64,000 nucleotides of DNA from Bosea sp. 685 (GCF_031884435.1 NZ_CP134779.1:2108001-2172000), one strand, 5' to 3'. Counted from the stretch's first letter, positions 16,598 to 25,421 are shown. Numbers and translations: made by a program. Notes: generated from the sequence alone by a model not told the origin.

Positions 16598-18067
16598 ATG
16601 CCGCCAATCTGGCTTGCTGGGAATAGCCAGTTGCGAGGGATTGATGTGGGCCAGTTAGACGGTGTCGGCCGCAGGATCATCGCGGCGATCAAGGAGCAGA
16701 TTCATAGCGGCGCCTATCGGCCCGGTGATCGCCTACCGTCGTCGCGCGCCTTCGCGATGGAGTGGGGAGCATCCCGCACGACGGTGACGGCGGCGTATGG
16801 TCAATTGATCGCGGAGGGCTATCTGGTCACGCGGGCCGGCGCACGTCCGATCGTGGCGCAGGGCCTCGCGGCCAAGACGACGCCGACGCCCGCACTGACG
16901 GCGGCGGTGCGGCATCTTTCGGGCTTCGCGCAGCGCCTGCTCAGCTTGCCGCCGCCGACGCCGTCTCAGGCGGTCAACGTCGCGGATTTCCGCTATGGGG
17001 ACCTGGCCGGCGACGATTTTCCCGTGCTGGCCTGGAGGCGCGCGCTGACCAAGGTCAGCCTTCGGCGAAAGGCGCGGCTGCGCTATGCCGACCCCCAGGG
17101 CGCCACCGATCTGCGCTCGGTGCTGCAAGGCTATCTCTGGCGCGCGCGCGGCATCAATTGCTCGCCGGACGACATCGTCATCGTCAACGGCTCGCAGCAG
17201 GGGCTCGATCTCTGCGCCCGGCTGCTGCTCGACCCCGGCGATGCCTTTCTCATCGAGAATCCCGGATACATGCTCGCCCGTCACGCCTTCATCGCAGCGG
17301 GTGGCATTGCGGTTCCGATTCCCGTCGATGGCGAGGGCCTATGCGTTGATGGGCTGCCGCCGGGGCGTCTCGTCTACGTTACACCCTCGCACCAGTTTCC
17401 TCTTGGCGGGGTCCTCTCCGCGACGCGCCGACGCTCGCTCCTGGCCTGGGCTGCAGCCTCGGGCGCCTATGTCATCGAGGATGACTATGATGGCGAGTAC
17501 AGGCACGACATCTCCCCGATCCCGCCCTTGCAGACGCTTGACCCACAGTCGGTGATCTATGTCGGCACATTCTCCAAGACGCTCTCGCCGACCTTGCGAC
17601 TGGGCTATCTCGTTCTCCCCGCCGGGCTGGCTCGGGCGTTCAGCGAGGCCAAGCGCCTCACCGATCGGCACAGCCCGCTCCTGGAGCAGGAGGCGCTGGC
17701 CGAGCTGCTGGCGAGTGGCGCCTATGAGCGCCACGTCCGCAGCATTCGCCGGAAGAACGCCGAGCGACGCGCCGTGCTGCTCCAGGCCCTGTCAGCCGAA
17801 TGCGGGCCGGCCGTATCGATCGAGGGAGCCGATACGGGCCTGCATGTCGTCATCTGGATCAACGGCGTTGGCGCGGATCGCGAGGCTGGGATTGTCGAGG
17901 CCGCGCGGTCAATCGGGCTCGGCATTCATCCTGTCTCGCCATTATACGATCCGAAGCTATCCAAGCCCCAGACGGCAGGGTTCATTCTCGGCTACGCCGC
18001 GCTCGACACCGAGATGGTGCGGCGTGGTATCTCGATGCTGGCGACCGTGCTGACGAAGCGCCGATGA
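16598..18067 (+). CDS. MocR/PdxR-family regulator (GntR HTH + aminotransferase-like domain)
   Basis: The 489-residue fusion has a GntR winged helix near residues 20-90 (AIKEQIHSGAYRPGDRLPSS, then TVTAAYGQLIAEGYL). A fold type I aminotransferase-like domain follows, with NPGY, EDDYDGEYR and the PLP lysine in GTFSKTLSPTLRLGY (about K327). MocR proteins bind PLP or an amino-PLP adduct to control vitamin B6, GABA or taurine genes. The divergent paiB-like gene is the natural target. I chose the ATG at 16598, preceded by GGGA; a longer frame exists but would overlap paiB. Confidence 0.88.
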   Translation: MPPIWLAGNSQLRGIDVGQLDGVGRRIIAAIKEQIHSGAYRPGDRLPSSRAFAMEWGASRTTVTAAYGQLIAEGYLVTRAGARPIVAQGLAAKTTPTPALTAAVRHLSGFAQRLLSLPPPTPSQAVNVADFRYGDLAGDDFPVLAWRRALTKVSLRRKARLRYADPQGATDLRSVLQGYLWRARGINCSPDDIVIVNGSQQGLDLCARLLLDPGDAFLIENPGYMLARHAFIAAGGIAVPIPVDGEGLCVDGLPPGRLVYVTPSHQFPLGGVLSATRRRSLLAWAAASGAYVIEDDYDGEYRHDISPIPPLQTLDPQSVIYVGTFSKTLSPTLRLGYLVLPAGLARAFSEAKRLTDRHSPLLEQEALAELLASGAYERHVRSIRRKNAERRAVLLQALSAECGPAVSIEGADTGLHVVIWINGVGADREAGIVEAARSIGLGIHPVSPLYDPKLSKPQTAGFILGYAALDTEMVRRGISMLATVLTKRR

Positions 18068-18252
18068 GGCCTTGCCGGTATTTCGACTGAGGTCGGCCCA
18101 TCACCCATAATCGCCGTTCTGTCCGCGACCTCGTGGTCTTGGCGAGCCTTTTGACGCGGACCTTCAGATCGTTGCGAAATAGTGGTCAGGCGGCGTTGCA
18201 AAACCTGGACGCCGCACTCTAACCTTGAGTGGCGAGATTACAGGGGGAGTCC

Positions 18253-19155
18253 ATGAACGCTCGAACATGGATTGAAATCGTCGAAGACAATGTCGGCCGA
18301 TATGGCGAACTTGTCGCCGGTATCGACCCATCTCTCGCCGATCTGCCTCGGTTTTTTGAACGCGACGATGTCGGGGGCTGGGTCGACCGTTTCGTGAATT
18401 TCGCCCTCGACGCGGTCGAGGGTCGCGTTGGCTTTGTGAAGTTTCAGTCGGCCTATTTTGAAGCCTGCGGCCTGGCGGGACTTGCGGCCCTTGCCTCCGG
18501 AATGAAACGGGCAAAAGCGGCGGGCATGGGCGTCATTCTCGACGCCAAGCGGGGGGATATCGGGGCTACGGCTGCCGCCTATGCCCGCGCATATCTGACG
18601 CCAGCCTCGGAGGGCGGAAGCGGCGATTTCGAAGCCGACTGCCTGACCGTCAACCCGCTGATGGGCCCAGATACGCTGGAGCCCTTCGTTGAATGCGCCA
18701 ACCGCTTCGGGAAAGGTCTGTTCGTCCTCTGCCGGACATCAAATCCGGGAGCAAGCTGGCTCCAGGACAAGATGGCGGGCAACCGGCTGGTTTCCGATCG
18801 CGTGGCCGACTTGATCGGAAGCTTCGCAACTGCGGACTTGCGCTCCTTAAGTCCAATCGGCGCTGTGGTCGGGGCGACAGTTCCCAATGAAGGCGCGCGT
18901 CTGCGGCAGCTCTTGCCCAACTCCATCATCTTGGCGCCTGGTCTGGGGGCTCAAGGCGGCGATATCGCCAGCATTCACTCCCTGCGAGGCAGCCGCCCCG
19001 GCGATTTGCTCGTCCCCGTGTCGCGAGGACTGACCCGGGTCGAAGATCGCGATATTCCAGCCGAACTCTATCGCCACATGATCATCGAGAGGATTGGCAG
19101 CTTCAAAGCCGCGATCGCCTATGACCATGCCCATGGTCACATCAAGTCGGCGTGA
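18253..19155 (+). CDS. pyrF: Orotidine 5'-phosphate decarboxylase, type 2
   Basis: The 300-residue TIM-barrel enzyme makes UMP from OMP in pyrimidine synthesis. The catalytic signature DAKRGDIG (K99) is the form of the type 2 subfamily, which is longer (about 270-300 residues) than the short type 1 enzyme usual in proteobacteria. Substrate-binding phrases FVKFQSAYFE and TVNPLMGPDTLEPF are present. GGGGAG just upstream fixes the start. No other pyr genes are adjacent. It may be a second, acquired copy; whether a type 1 pyrF exists elsewhere cannot be told. Confidence 0.88.
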   Translation: MNARTWIEIVEDNVGRYGELVAGIDPSLADLPRFFERDDVGGWVDRFVNFALDAVEGRVGFVKFQSAYFEACGLAGLAALASGMKRAKAAGMGVILDAKRGDIGATAAAYARAYLTPASEGGSGDFEADCLTVNPLMGPDTLEPFVECANRFGKGLFVLCRTSNPGASWLQDKMAGNRLVSDRVADLIGSFATADLRSLSPIGAVVGATVPNEGARLRQLLPNSIILAPGLGAQGGDIASIHSLRGSRPGDLLVPVSRGLTRVEDRDIPAELYRHMIIERIGSFKAAIAYDHAHGHIKSA

Positions 19156-19273
19156 TATCGAGTTGGCCGTGACGTTCCCGACCGGGCAGGGAGCGGCGAA
19201 CAGGAGCCAAAGCCATCGTCGGGGCGATGAAGGTGGAGCAGGGGCTGCCGCCCCGCAGGATGTGAAGTCAGCC

Positions 19274-19828
19274 CTAGCGTCGCCAGTCCTTCGCCAGCAG
19301 CGCGTAGAGCACATCGTCGCGCCAGACCTCGCCGACGCGCAGATTGTCGCGCAACAGGCCTTCGCGGCTGAAGCCGAGTTTGTCGATCAGTGCGATCGAA
19401 GCGGTATTGTCGGGATGGATGAAGGCCTGGAGGCGATGCAGGCCGAGTTCGGCGAAGCAGAAGTCGAGCATCGCTGATACGGCTTCCCTGGCAAAGCCCT
19501 GCCGGTGGCGCGCCGGGGTGATGATATAGCCGATGCTCGCGCGCCTGCTGCGGATATGGCCGTCATGGTAGTTGACCAGCCCGAGGCAGCGATCATCGCC
19601 TGCCTCAGTCACCGCCCAGAAGCGATAATAGGATGGCGTGCAGTCGATGAAATTGCGCACGGCCCGCTCGGTTTCGAGGGGCTTCGTATAGACCGGCTGG
19701 TTCCAGAAGCGCATCGCCTCGGGGTCGGCGAAGCATTCATGCATCGCCTCCGCGTCATCGGCGCGAAACTGGCGCAGGCGCAGGCGTGGGGTCGAGAGGA
19801 CCGGGTGCGGTATGGGTTGCTTTGCCAT
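19274..19828 (-). CDS. GNAT-family N-acetyltransferase (RimJ/RimL type)
   Basis: The 184-residue acetyl-CoA-dependent acetyltransferase starts with the RimJ-like TPRLRLRQFRADDAEAM. It has the acetyl-CoA loop region ITPARHRQGFAREAVSAML and the C-terminal LGLHRLQAFIHPDNTASIAL then KLGFSREGLLR. Family members modify protein N-termini, antibiotics or small amines; the substrate is not evident. The ATG at 19826-19828 has AGG five bases upstream and begins at the family's usual position. Confidence 0.87.
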   Translation of the reverse strand: MAKQPIPHPVLSTPRLRLRQFRADDAEAMHECFADPEAMRFWNQPVYTKPLETERAVRNFIDCTPSYYRFWAVTEAGDDRCLGLVNYHDGHIRSRRASIGYIITPARHRQGFAREAVSAMLDFCFAELGLHRLQAFIHPDNTASIALIDKLGFSREGLLRDNLRVGEVWRDDVLYALLAKDWRR

Positions 19829-20050
19829 CGGGGCCTGCCAGGAGACGCAAACCCTGCCACCGAACGGTCGAGCCGGCCAGTCCCCGGCGATCATGGGATC
19901 CGCTTTGCGGCCCAACTCGGTCCGTCGCGGGCGGGGGGGCAAATACGGCTCCACCGCCCTCGTAGATTCGACTGGATCTGGCTGTTGCGGCTCCCGGAGC
20001 CAAGGCTGAGATTCGGCTCCAGGCAGCGGTTGTCAGCCCGCGACCACGTC

Positions 20051-20500
20051 TTACTGCTTGAAGCCGATCAGCACGCCATCGGCGCCAAGAGAGAGCTGAA
20101 GCCCCTGCCGGCGCGTAGCCAGTCGCAAGGTCACTCCCTTGTCGTTCTTCAGCCAGACACTGCCGCGTCCCTGATTGCCGACAGCCCAGCCTTCCTTCAG
20201 CTGGACATAGGCGCCGGCAAGGTCGGACCTGTTCTTAAGTCCGTAGACCGTTCCGGAGGCGACGGTGCGCGATGCGCCGATCGACCCCAGGCCGATGCCG
20301 CCGACCGTGATCGGATAAGTGCGGCCGTGATAACGCAGCGTACCGCCGCCAACCTCGCCGGAGGCGACAAAGCCCGCCTGGACCTGCTCGATGCTGACGG
20401 TACCGGTCGCCGGACCGAGTGAGCGCGACTGCGCCATGGCCGGCGAAGCCAGCATGAGAAAAGCGGCTAAGGAAACGGCCGTTTGCCTGATCGTTGTCAT
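20051..20500 (-). CDS. Secreted protein of unknown function
   Basis: The 149-residue product opens with a signal peptide (AAFLMLASPAMAQ, cut after AMA). The mature part is glycine-rich and beta-like (SGEVGGGTLRYHGRTYPI, then GGIGLGSIGAS and SVWLKNDKGVTLRLATRRQG). It loosely recalls Ysc84/EipA-like periplasmic proteins but I cannot assign it. A signal peptide and a compact all-beta composition fit a periplasmic or envelope protein. It is a single-gene unit. Confidence 0.7.
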   Translation of the reverse strand: MTTIRQTAVSLAAFLMLASPAMAQSRSLGPATGTVSIEQVQAGFVASGEVGGGTLRYHGRTYPITVGGIGLGSIGASRTVASGTVYGLKNRSDLAGAYVQLKEGWAVGNQGRGSVWLKNDKGVTLRLATRRQGLQLSLGADGVLIGFKQ

Positions 20501-20672
20501 GTTCTGCTCCTCGCGCCTGATTGGCGGTGTGACTGATCAACGCGCGAAACGCGATTTCGATCCCGACGAGAGCGGCGTTGGGTCGAATCTCCGGCTCCAG
20601 ACAATGTTCCGATGGCTGCAGTTGGCGCGAACTGGCCGACTGGAGCGAGCCGGGAAGTTCCGGGATGCCCCG

Positions 20673-20742
20673 GCTCTAGAGCCTTGTTTTAACGCGTTTT
20701 CTTCACGCGGACCGGTGTCCACTTCGCTCGAAAACGCTCTAA
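20673..20742. repeat. Family E2 repeat
   Basis: Contains TTTTAACGCGTTTTCTTCAC, then GCGGACCGGTGTCCACTTCG and CTCGAAAACGCTCTAA. Further copies are at 59858-59963 (twice) and 13541-13578. It ends next to the stop of the kinase gene. Confidence 0.75.
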
Positions 20743-21584
20743 CCGTCGAGCGCGGCGATCGCCTTTGCCATGATCGCCAGGTTGATCTCGGCCAGCGGGT
20801 CGTCGTCACCGAGGAACCAGGCGGCCGAGAGGCCGCACCAGGCGATGAGCCATTGCAGCAAACGGGGGCGCTCCAGCCCCGATCGCGCGACGACGATGTC
20901 AAGCCGGCGCTCGAAACGGCCCAGCGCGACCGGGGGCTCGGGATCGGAGAGAGCGGGGTCGCAGAACAGGATGGTGTATTCGAAGGCGCGGTCGCCGATG
21001 ACGCATTTCGGGTCGATGGCGCGCCAGCCGCGCCCCTCGAAATCCAGCACATTCTCGTGGTGGAGATCGGCATGGAGCGGCAGGATCTCTCGCTGCGCCG
21101 CCAGCAGTTCGCGCGCCGTCGCGGCCGAGCGGGCGAGGAGGCCGCCGCGCTGCTGCGCCATCGCAAACAGGTCCTTGAACCAGGTTTCGAGCGGGATCAG
21201 TCCGGTTGGAGCCGGGCCGCGCGGCTGCTGCAGGCGGGCGATCGCCTCGCAGAGGATGAGTGTCGCTTCATCGTCCCTGCCGTTGCGTGCCATGGCCGCA
21301 AGCGAGCGCTTGCCGATGGCGCGTTCAATCAGCATGGCGACCTCGTCGCGGGCAAGCAAGCGTGCGGCCCCGTCGCCGTCCCAGTATTCGAGTAGGCGGT
21401 AGCCGAGGCGCTCATCCTCGGTCTCGGGCAGCTTCAGCATGGCGGGCTCGCCCTGACGGCGCACCGGCAACAGGCGGCTGCCATGGGTGATGATGGCGTC
21501 GCCATCGGGCGTGAGCGCCCAGCGTGACAGCCAGGGCTCAAAATATTGCCAAGACTCGAAATCGGCAGGCGTAGCGGAATCCAC
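20739..21584 (-). CDS. APH(6)/hydroxyurea-type antibiotic phosphotransferase-like kinase
   Basis: The 281-residue protein fits the APH_6_hur family that includes streptomycin 6-kinases. The catalytic loop LHADLHHENVL (D173) and the metal-binding AIDPK (D191) are intact, and the N lobe has AMLKLPETEDE with the ATP lysine. Such chromosomal kinases can inactivate streptomycin or act on unknown metabolites. It begins 3 bases after the SDR gene that precedes it on the same strand, so the two form an operon. Resistance is an inference only. Confidence 0.85.
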   Translation of the reverse strand: MDSATPADFESWQYFEPWLSRWALTPDGDAIITHGSRLLPVRRQGEPAMLKLPETEDERLGYRLLEYWDGDGAARLLARDEVAMLIERAIGKRSLAAMARNGRDDEATLILCEAIARLQQPRGPAPTGLIPLETWFKDLFAMAQQRGGLLARSAATARELLAAQREILPLHADLHHENVLDFEGRGWRAIDPKCVIGDRAFEYTILFCDPALSDPEPPVALGRFERRLDIVVARSGLERPRLLQWLIAWCGLSAAWFLGDDDPLAEINLAIMAKAIAALDG

Positions 21585-21587
21585 GGA

Positions 21588-22355
21588 TCAGACGCGTCCG
21601 ATCAGCGGATATTGCTCGGCCTCGTAGAGCTGGCCCGAGACCGGGGCGCTCTCGTCGGAGAGCCAGAAGGCGGTGTGGGCCGCGATCTCCTCGGGCTGCA
21701 TGATCCGACCGGTCGGGGCGAGCTTGAGCGGGACATGGTCCTGCCAGCCGGGCTTCTGGCCCTCGCGCTGCTGTGTCACATCCTCATTGGCGGTGAAGGT
21801 CCAGCCGACATTGAGCTGGTTCACCCGGATATGCTCAGGTCCCAGCGCATTGGCGAGGTTGCGCGTCATCGTCATCAGCGCGCCCTTCGACATCGAATAG
21901 ACGGTCAGGTTGGAGAGCCCGCAATAGGCGTTGATCGAGCCGACGGTGACGATCGCGCCGCCGGATTTCTGCAGGCGGAAGGCTCGGATCGCGGCCTCGG
22001 CGCAAAGCAGCGGCGCGCGGGTGTTGATCGCGAAGATATGGTCGAAGAAGGTCGCCGTGGTCTCAGTCAGCACGCCGCGCGGATAGATGCCGGCATTGTT
22101 GACCAGCCCGTCGATGCGCCCGAAGGCCTTCACCGTGGCATCGACCAGCGTTTGCGCGGTGGCGGGGTCGGCGAGGTCGCCGGTGGTCCCTTGCGCTGAG
22201 GCGCCGAGATGCCGGCAGGCGGCCTCGACCTCGGCCTCGTCGCGGCCATGGACGAGCACTTTCGCGCCATCCGCCACCAATCGCTGCGCCATGGCGTAGC
22301 CGATGCCGGTCGAGGAGCCGGTGACGAGGATGGCCTTGCCTGCAAGTCCGCGCAT
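21588..22355 (-). CDS. Short-chain dehydrogenase/reductase (SDR)
   Basis: The 255-residue classical SDR has VTGSSTGIGYAMA as the cofactor loop, NNAGIYPRG, and catalytic Ser, Tyr and Lys in VGSINAYCGLSNLTVYSMSKG. The residue after the second strand is Gly-Arg (HGRDEA), compatible with NADP(H). Its C-terminal tail after FWLSDESAPVSGQ is normal. It is first in a two-gene operon with the APH(6)-like kinase (3-base gap), so its substrate may be a sugar or aminocyclitol-like compound; this is inference. Confidence 0.85.
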   Translation of the reverse strand: MRGLAGKAILVTGSSTGIGYAMAQRLVADGAKVLVHGRDEAEVEAACRHLGASAQGTTGDLADPATAQTLVDATVKAFGRIDGLVNNAGIYPRGVLTETTATFFDHIFAINTRAPLLCAEAAIRAFRLQKSGGAIVTVGSINAYCGLSNLTVYSMSKGALMTMTRNLANALGPEHIRVNQLNVGWTFTANEDVTQQREGQKPGWQDHVPLKLAPTGRIMQPEEIAAHTAFWLSDESAPVSGQLYEAEQYPLIGRV

Positions 22356-22516
22356 GGTGGGTCTCCTGTGTGCGGGTCTGAATAGCCTGTTCGGTCGCGG
22401 CGGTCACGCCGCCGCGCCGTGTGGATTTACAAGCCTGGCTGTTTCGGTGTCTGATTGTTTTTGGTCATATTCTGGATGGCTATTGGTCTGACGCTGACAA
22501 TCACGGAGACGCTGCG

Positions 22517-22900
22517 ATGTTTCGGTCCCGTCGCCTTTCAGCCTGCCTGCCTTTGCTCAAGGTGACGTCGTCTGCGCCACTCGCCCGTGGCGCCGCCGGA
22601 CCCGCTGTCGCGACGATGCAGGATCTGCTCAACGACCTCGGCTTCAGCTTCGTCAAATCGTTCAAGAATGGCCAGTGGGACGGGATTTTCGGCAGCGAGA
22701 CCGACGCTAATGTGCGCAAGTTCCAGCTGCAGAAAGGGCTTGCCTCCGATGGGATGATCGGCCCCAAGACGCTGGGACTGTTCGATCAGTTGATCCTCGC
22801 GGACCCGTTGCTCGAATTGCCCGATTTCGGGAAATACAAGACAGGCCAGGCGTTCGACCGGGTTCTCCCGGCCGAGCAGCGCGGCAACATGTACTGGTAG
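22517..22900 (+). CDS. Peptidoglycan-binding (PG_binding_1) domain protein
   Basis: The 127-residue protein consists mostly of one PG_binding_1 repeat, residues about 24-95 (AATMQDLLNDLGF... is preceded by GAAGPAV; then WDGIFGSETDANVRKFQLQKGL and DGMIGPKTLGLFD, each under 23 residues). No signal peptide or enzymatic domain is visible. The C-terminal 30 residues (YKTGQAFDRVLPAEQRGNMYW) are not recognised. GGAG lies 8 bases before the ATG at 22517. It is followed after 5 bases by an unknown gene, so the two are probably translated as a pair. The arrangement suggests export to or work at the cell wall by a route not visible here. Confidence 0.7.
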   Translation: MFRSRRLSACLPLLKVTSSAPLARGAAGPAVATMQDLLNDLGFSFVKSFKNGQWDGIFGSETDANVRKFQLQKGLASDGMIGPKTLGLFDQLILADPLLELPDFGKYKTGQAFDRVLPAEQRGNMYW

Positions 22901-22905
22901 GCGAC

Positions 22906-23808
22906 ATGTCCGATCATACGATTTCGCCGGGCTTCACCATTTCCGGCGTCACCTTCGAGAATATTTTCAATTCCGACGCGGCGAGGGGTCGCCCGGTCGA
23001 TTTCGAAAAGCCCGACCCGTTCGACTGGCGGCTGATGGTCGGGCGCTTCGCCCCCAACAGCGGCGTGCAGGCGTTCAAAACGACCTGCAGCTTCACGCCC
23101 AAGGGCGCACCGGCAGGAACGGGCTACGGTCTCAAACAGATCGCGTTCCACAAATTCCTCTCGATGTCCTATGCCGGGCTCGAGCCGGAGCACGGCTCGC
23201 AGACCATTGGCACGACCTCGATCAACTTCACCTGGAACCTCGACTGTGTCGGCGCGAACGTGGGCAACAATTTTTCGGCGCCGTCGCTGCCGTTTTTTTC
23301 GGCGCTGGCAAAGCCGGTCGCCAACAACAGCCAGGGCTCGATCACGATCACCGATTCGCCTGGCGGAACCGCCCGTCTCGTGCGCGCCAACATGCTGACA
23401 GCAAAACGGAATTTCCTGCAGAAGCACGCCAGCGAAACGAATTTCATCACCGCCCTCGTCGTCGAGCGCCCCGATGGTGCGCATGTCCCGGTGCGCGCGG
23501 TCCAGTGGACCTTCTCGACTTCGACGACCGTGGTCTGGACAGATGGAAAGCCGAAACTGCAATCGGTCGGCGGCTGTTCGTTCATAACCCTACTCGATCC
23601 CGATGACCTCCAGGACGTACGCAAGCGGCTCTTGGCCGAGAATGCGTTCCTGGTCTCCGACACCATCCTGCACAAGGTCAATCAGGGGCTTTCGACCGCC
23701 GAAATGCTCGACGCGGCAGCCGCACCCACTCCCAATTCGCCGGACACGGTGCGCAAATTCGACGGCGGCACCTACGCCATCGAGCATTCGAGAAAAGCTT
23801 TGGATTGA
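22906..23808 (+). CDS. Unknown protein, partner of the PG-binding protein
   Basis: I do not recognise this 300-residue protein. It starts MSDHTISPGFTISGVTFEN, has a beta-rich middle with many Thr, Ser and Asn (TTSINFTWNLDCVGANVGN, then SQGSITITDSPGG), and a helical end (DDLQDVRKRLLAENAFLVSD). There is no signal peptide or membrane segment. Its codon use and composition (Asn/Thr rich) differ somewhat from its neighbours. It begins 5 bases after the PG-binding gene. Together they look like a two-gene module that could be a wall-associated or secreted cargo; function is not known. Confidence 0.65.
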   Translation: MSDHTISPGFTISGVTFENIFNSDAARGRPVDFEKPDPFDWRLMVGRFAPNSGVQAFKTTCSFTPKGAPAGTGYGLKQIAFHKFLSMSYAGLEPEHGSQTIGTTSINFTWNLDCVGANVGNNFSAPSLPFFSALAKPVANNSQGSITITDSPGGTARLVRANMLTAKRNFLQKHASETNFITALVVERPDGAHVPVRAVQWTFSTSTTVVWTDGKPKLQSVGGCSFITLLDPDDLQDVRKRLLAENAFLVSDTILHKVNQGLSTAEMLDAAAAPTPNSPDTVRKFDGGTYAIEHSRKALD

Positions 23809-23855
23809 GCGCGGCGGCGCTGGCGCGAGCGGCGATCGACGCTACTATCCCGGCC

Positions 23856-24293
23856 ATGCCACTTCACCTGCTCAAACTCTGCGTCGGCGCCGAATCGATC
23901 AGCGATCTCGAGGAATGGATCGAGGAGCAGTCGCTGCTGCGCCGGCGGATGGGCCGACCCGACGAGCAGACGCATACCACCCGCATGGTGCCCAAGCGCG
24001 TTGGCGAGATCGTCGATGGCGGCTCGCTCTATTGGGTGATCAAGGGCCAGATCTCGGCCCGCCAGCGCCTGATGGAGATCAGGCCCTTCACCGACGCGGA
24101 CGGCATCGGCCGCTGCCATCTGGTGATGGAGCCGGTGGTGGTGCCGGTCGAGCCGCGGCCCTGCCGGCCCTTCCAGGGCTGGCGCTATCTCGCCGACAAG
24201 GACAAGCCGCGCGACATTGATGGCCGCAGCGGCGATCTCGGCGTGATGCCGGAGGCGATGCGGCGGGAGTTGGCGGAATTGGGGTTGCTGTAG
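23856..24293 (+). CDS. DUF1489 family protein
   Basis: The 145-residue cytosolic protein begins MPLHLLKLCVGAESISDLEE, the start expected of DUF1489, a conserved family of alphaproteobacteria of unknown function. Further family phrases are TRMVPKRVGEIVDGGSLYWV and PCRPFQGWRYL. A GTG/ATG upstream in frame would add 17 residues, but the family starts at the ATG at 23856. It converges with panC and its small companion gene. Confidence 0.88.
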   Translation: MPLHLLKLCVGAESISDLEEWIEEQSLLRRRMGRPDEQTHTTRMVPKRVGEIVDGGSLYWVIKGQISARQRLMEIRPFTDADGIGRCHLVMEPVVVPVEPRPCRPFQGWRYLADKDKPRDIDGRSGDLGVMPEAMRRELAELGLL

Positions 24294-24311
24294 GCTCCGC
24301 CGGTCGGTCGT

Positions 24312-24563
24312 TCAGCCCAATCGGCCCAGGACGTGTTCCGCCCAAGGCGAGCCTTCAATCGCAGTCCAATCGGGATCCGATGTCTCGTAGTCCAGGGCGA
24401 GCGTCAGAAAGCCGCTCCCGGCATCCCGGTCAGCCGGCTCGGCATAGCCTTGCTCGCATTCCTCGCAATGAGCGTAGATCGTCCCCGACGCGTCGTTCCG
24501 CTGGAGGATGATGCGGCCTTGCCGGCAGAGGGGACAGCTTCCGACCCAGTACAGAGGCGTCAT
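24312..24563 (-). CDS. Small CxxC-pair (zinc-ribbon-like) protein downstream of panC
   Basis: The 83-residue protein has two CxxC motifs, CPLC (C10, C13) and CEEC (C33, C36), spaced like a small zinc ribbon, and an acidic C-terminal half (YETSDPDWTAIEGSPWAEH). I do not know its function. It starts 9 bases after the panC stop on the same strand, so the two are likely co-transcribed. No signal peptide is visible. Confidence 0.65.
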   Translation of the reverse strand: MTPLYWVGSCPLCRQGRIILQRNDASGTIYAHCEECEQGYAEPADRDAGSGFLTLALDYETSDPDWTAIEGSPWAEHVLGRLG

Positions 24564-24572
24564 CGCCAGGGC

Positions 24573-25421
24573 TCAAACGGCAATATTGTCGATCAATCGC
24601 GTTCCGCCGATCCGCGCCGCGACCAGGATCCGGATCGGCCCGTCGGCGAGCGAGGTCACTGGCGCCAGTGACTCTGCGTGGCGTGCCTCCAGATAGTCGA
24701 GCTCGAAGCCGGCCGAGATGATCTCGCCCTGCGCCTCGGTCACCGCCCTGAACAAATCGTCGCGGTTGCGCAGGCGCGCGGCGAGCGCTTGCATGACCTT
24801 GTGCAGCAGCGGCGCGAGCGCGCGATGCTCGGCCGAGAGGTAGCGGTTGCGCGAGGACATGGCGAGGCCGTCGGGCTCGCGGAAGGTCGCCAGCGGGACG
24901 ATCTCGATGCCGAGGTCGAGATCGGAAGCCATCCGCGTCACCACCTTGAGCTGCTGATAGTCCTTCTCGCCGAAAACGGCGCAATCAGCCTGACTCTGGG
25001 TAAAGAGTTTGCAGCAAACCGTTGCAACGCCTTCGAAATGTGTCGGCCGGAAGCGGTCGTCGAGGCCGACCGCGGCGGGGCCGAGCAGCAGGATGCGGGT
25101 GGCGAAGCCGGGCGGATACATCTCCTCGACCTGGGGGAAGAAGACCGCGTCGGCCTGCGCCTCGGCCAGCATCGCGCAGTCCGTGTCGAAGGTGCGCGGA
25201 TACTTCTTGAAGTCCTCATGCGGAGCGAACTGCGTCGGGTTGACGAAGATCGAGGTGATGACGCGCCGCGCATGGCGCTGGGCTTCCTTCACCAGCGCGA
25301 TATGGCCTTGATGCAGCGCGCCCATGGTCGGCACCAGCGCGACCTTCTCGCCCGCTTCATGCCAGGCCGCGACCTTGGCCCGCATGGCGGCGACCGTCTC
25401 GAAAACCGCTATCTGCGTCAC
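24573..25421 (-). CDS. panC: Pantothenate synthetase (pantoate--beta-alanine ligase)
   Basis: The 282-residue cytosolic enzyme joins pantoate and beta-alanine using ATP, in the vitamin B5/CoA pathway. It shows the HIGH-like nucleotide motif PTMGALHQGH (residues 31-40), FVNPTQF, FGEKDYQQL, and the KMSKS-like MSSRNRYL. The open frame continues far upstream, but the start is a GTG at 25419-25421 with GGAGG nine bases before it, where PanC homologues begin. panB is not in the window. Confidence 0.95.
   Translation of the reverse strand: MTQIAVFETVAAMRAKVAAWHEAGEKVALVPTMGALHQGHIALVKEAQRHARRVITSIFVNPTQFAPHEDFKKYPRTFDTDCAMLAEAQADAVFFPQVEEMYPPGFATRILLLGPAAVGLDDRFRPTHFEGVATVCCKLFTQSQADCAVFGEKDYQQLKVVTRMASDLDLGIEIVPLATFREPDGLAMSSRNRYLSAEHRALAPLLHKVMQALAARLRNRDDLFRAVTEAQGEIISAGFELDYLEARHAESLAPVTSLADGPIRILVAARIGGTRLIDNIAV

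Noticed and set aside
20739..22355. Acquired antibiotic-resistance cassette
   Set aside because: No IS or integron features are next to it, and GC is like the chromosome. An old chromosomal gene pair is more likely.
10596..24293. Prophage or integrative island
   Set aside because: No integrase, terminase, capsid or conjugation gene is seen. The only mobility gene in the window is the IS5-family transposase at 4136-5101.
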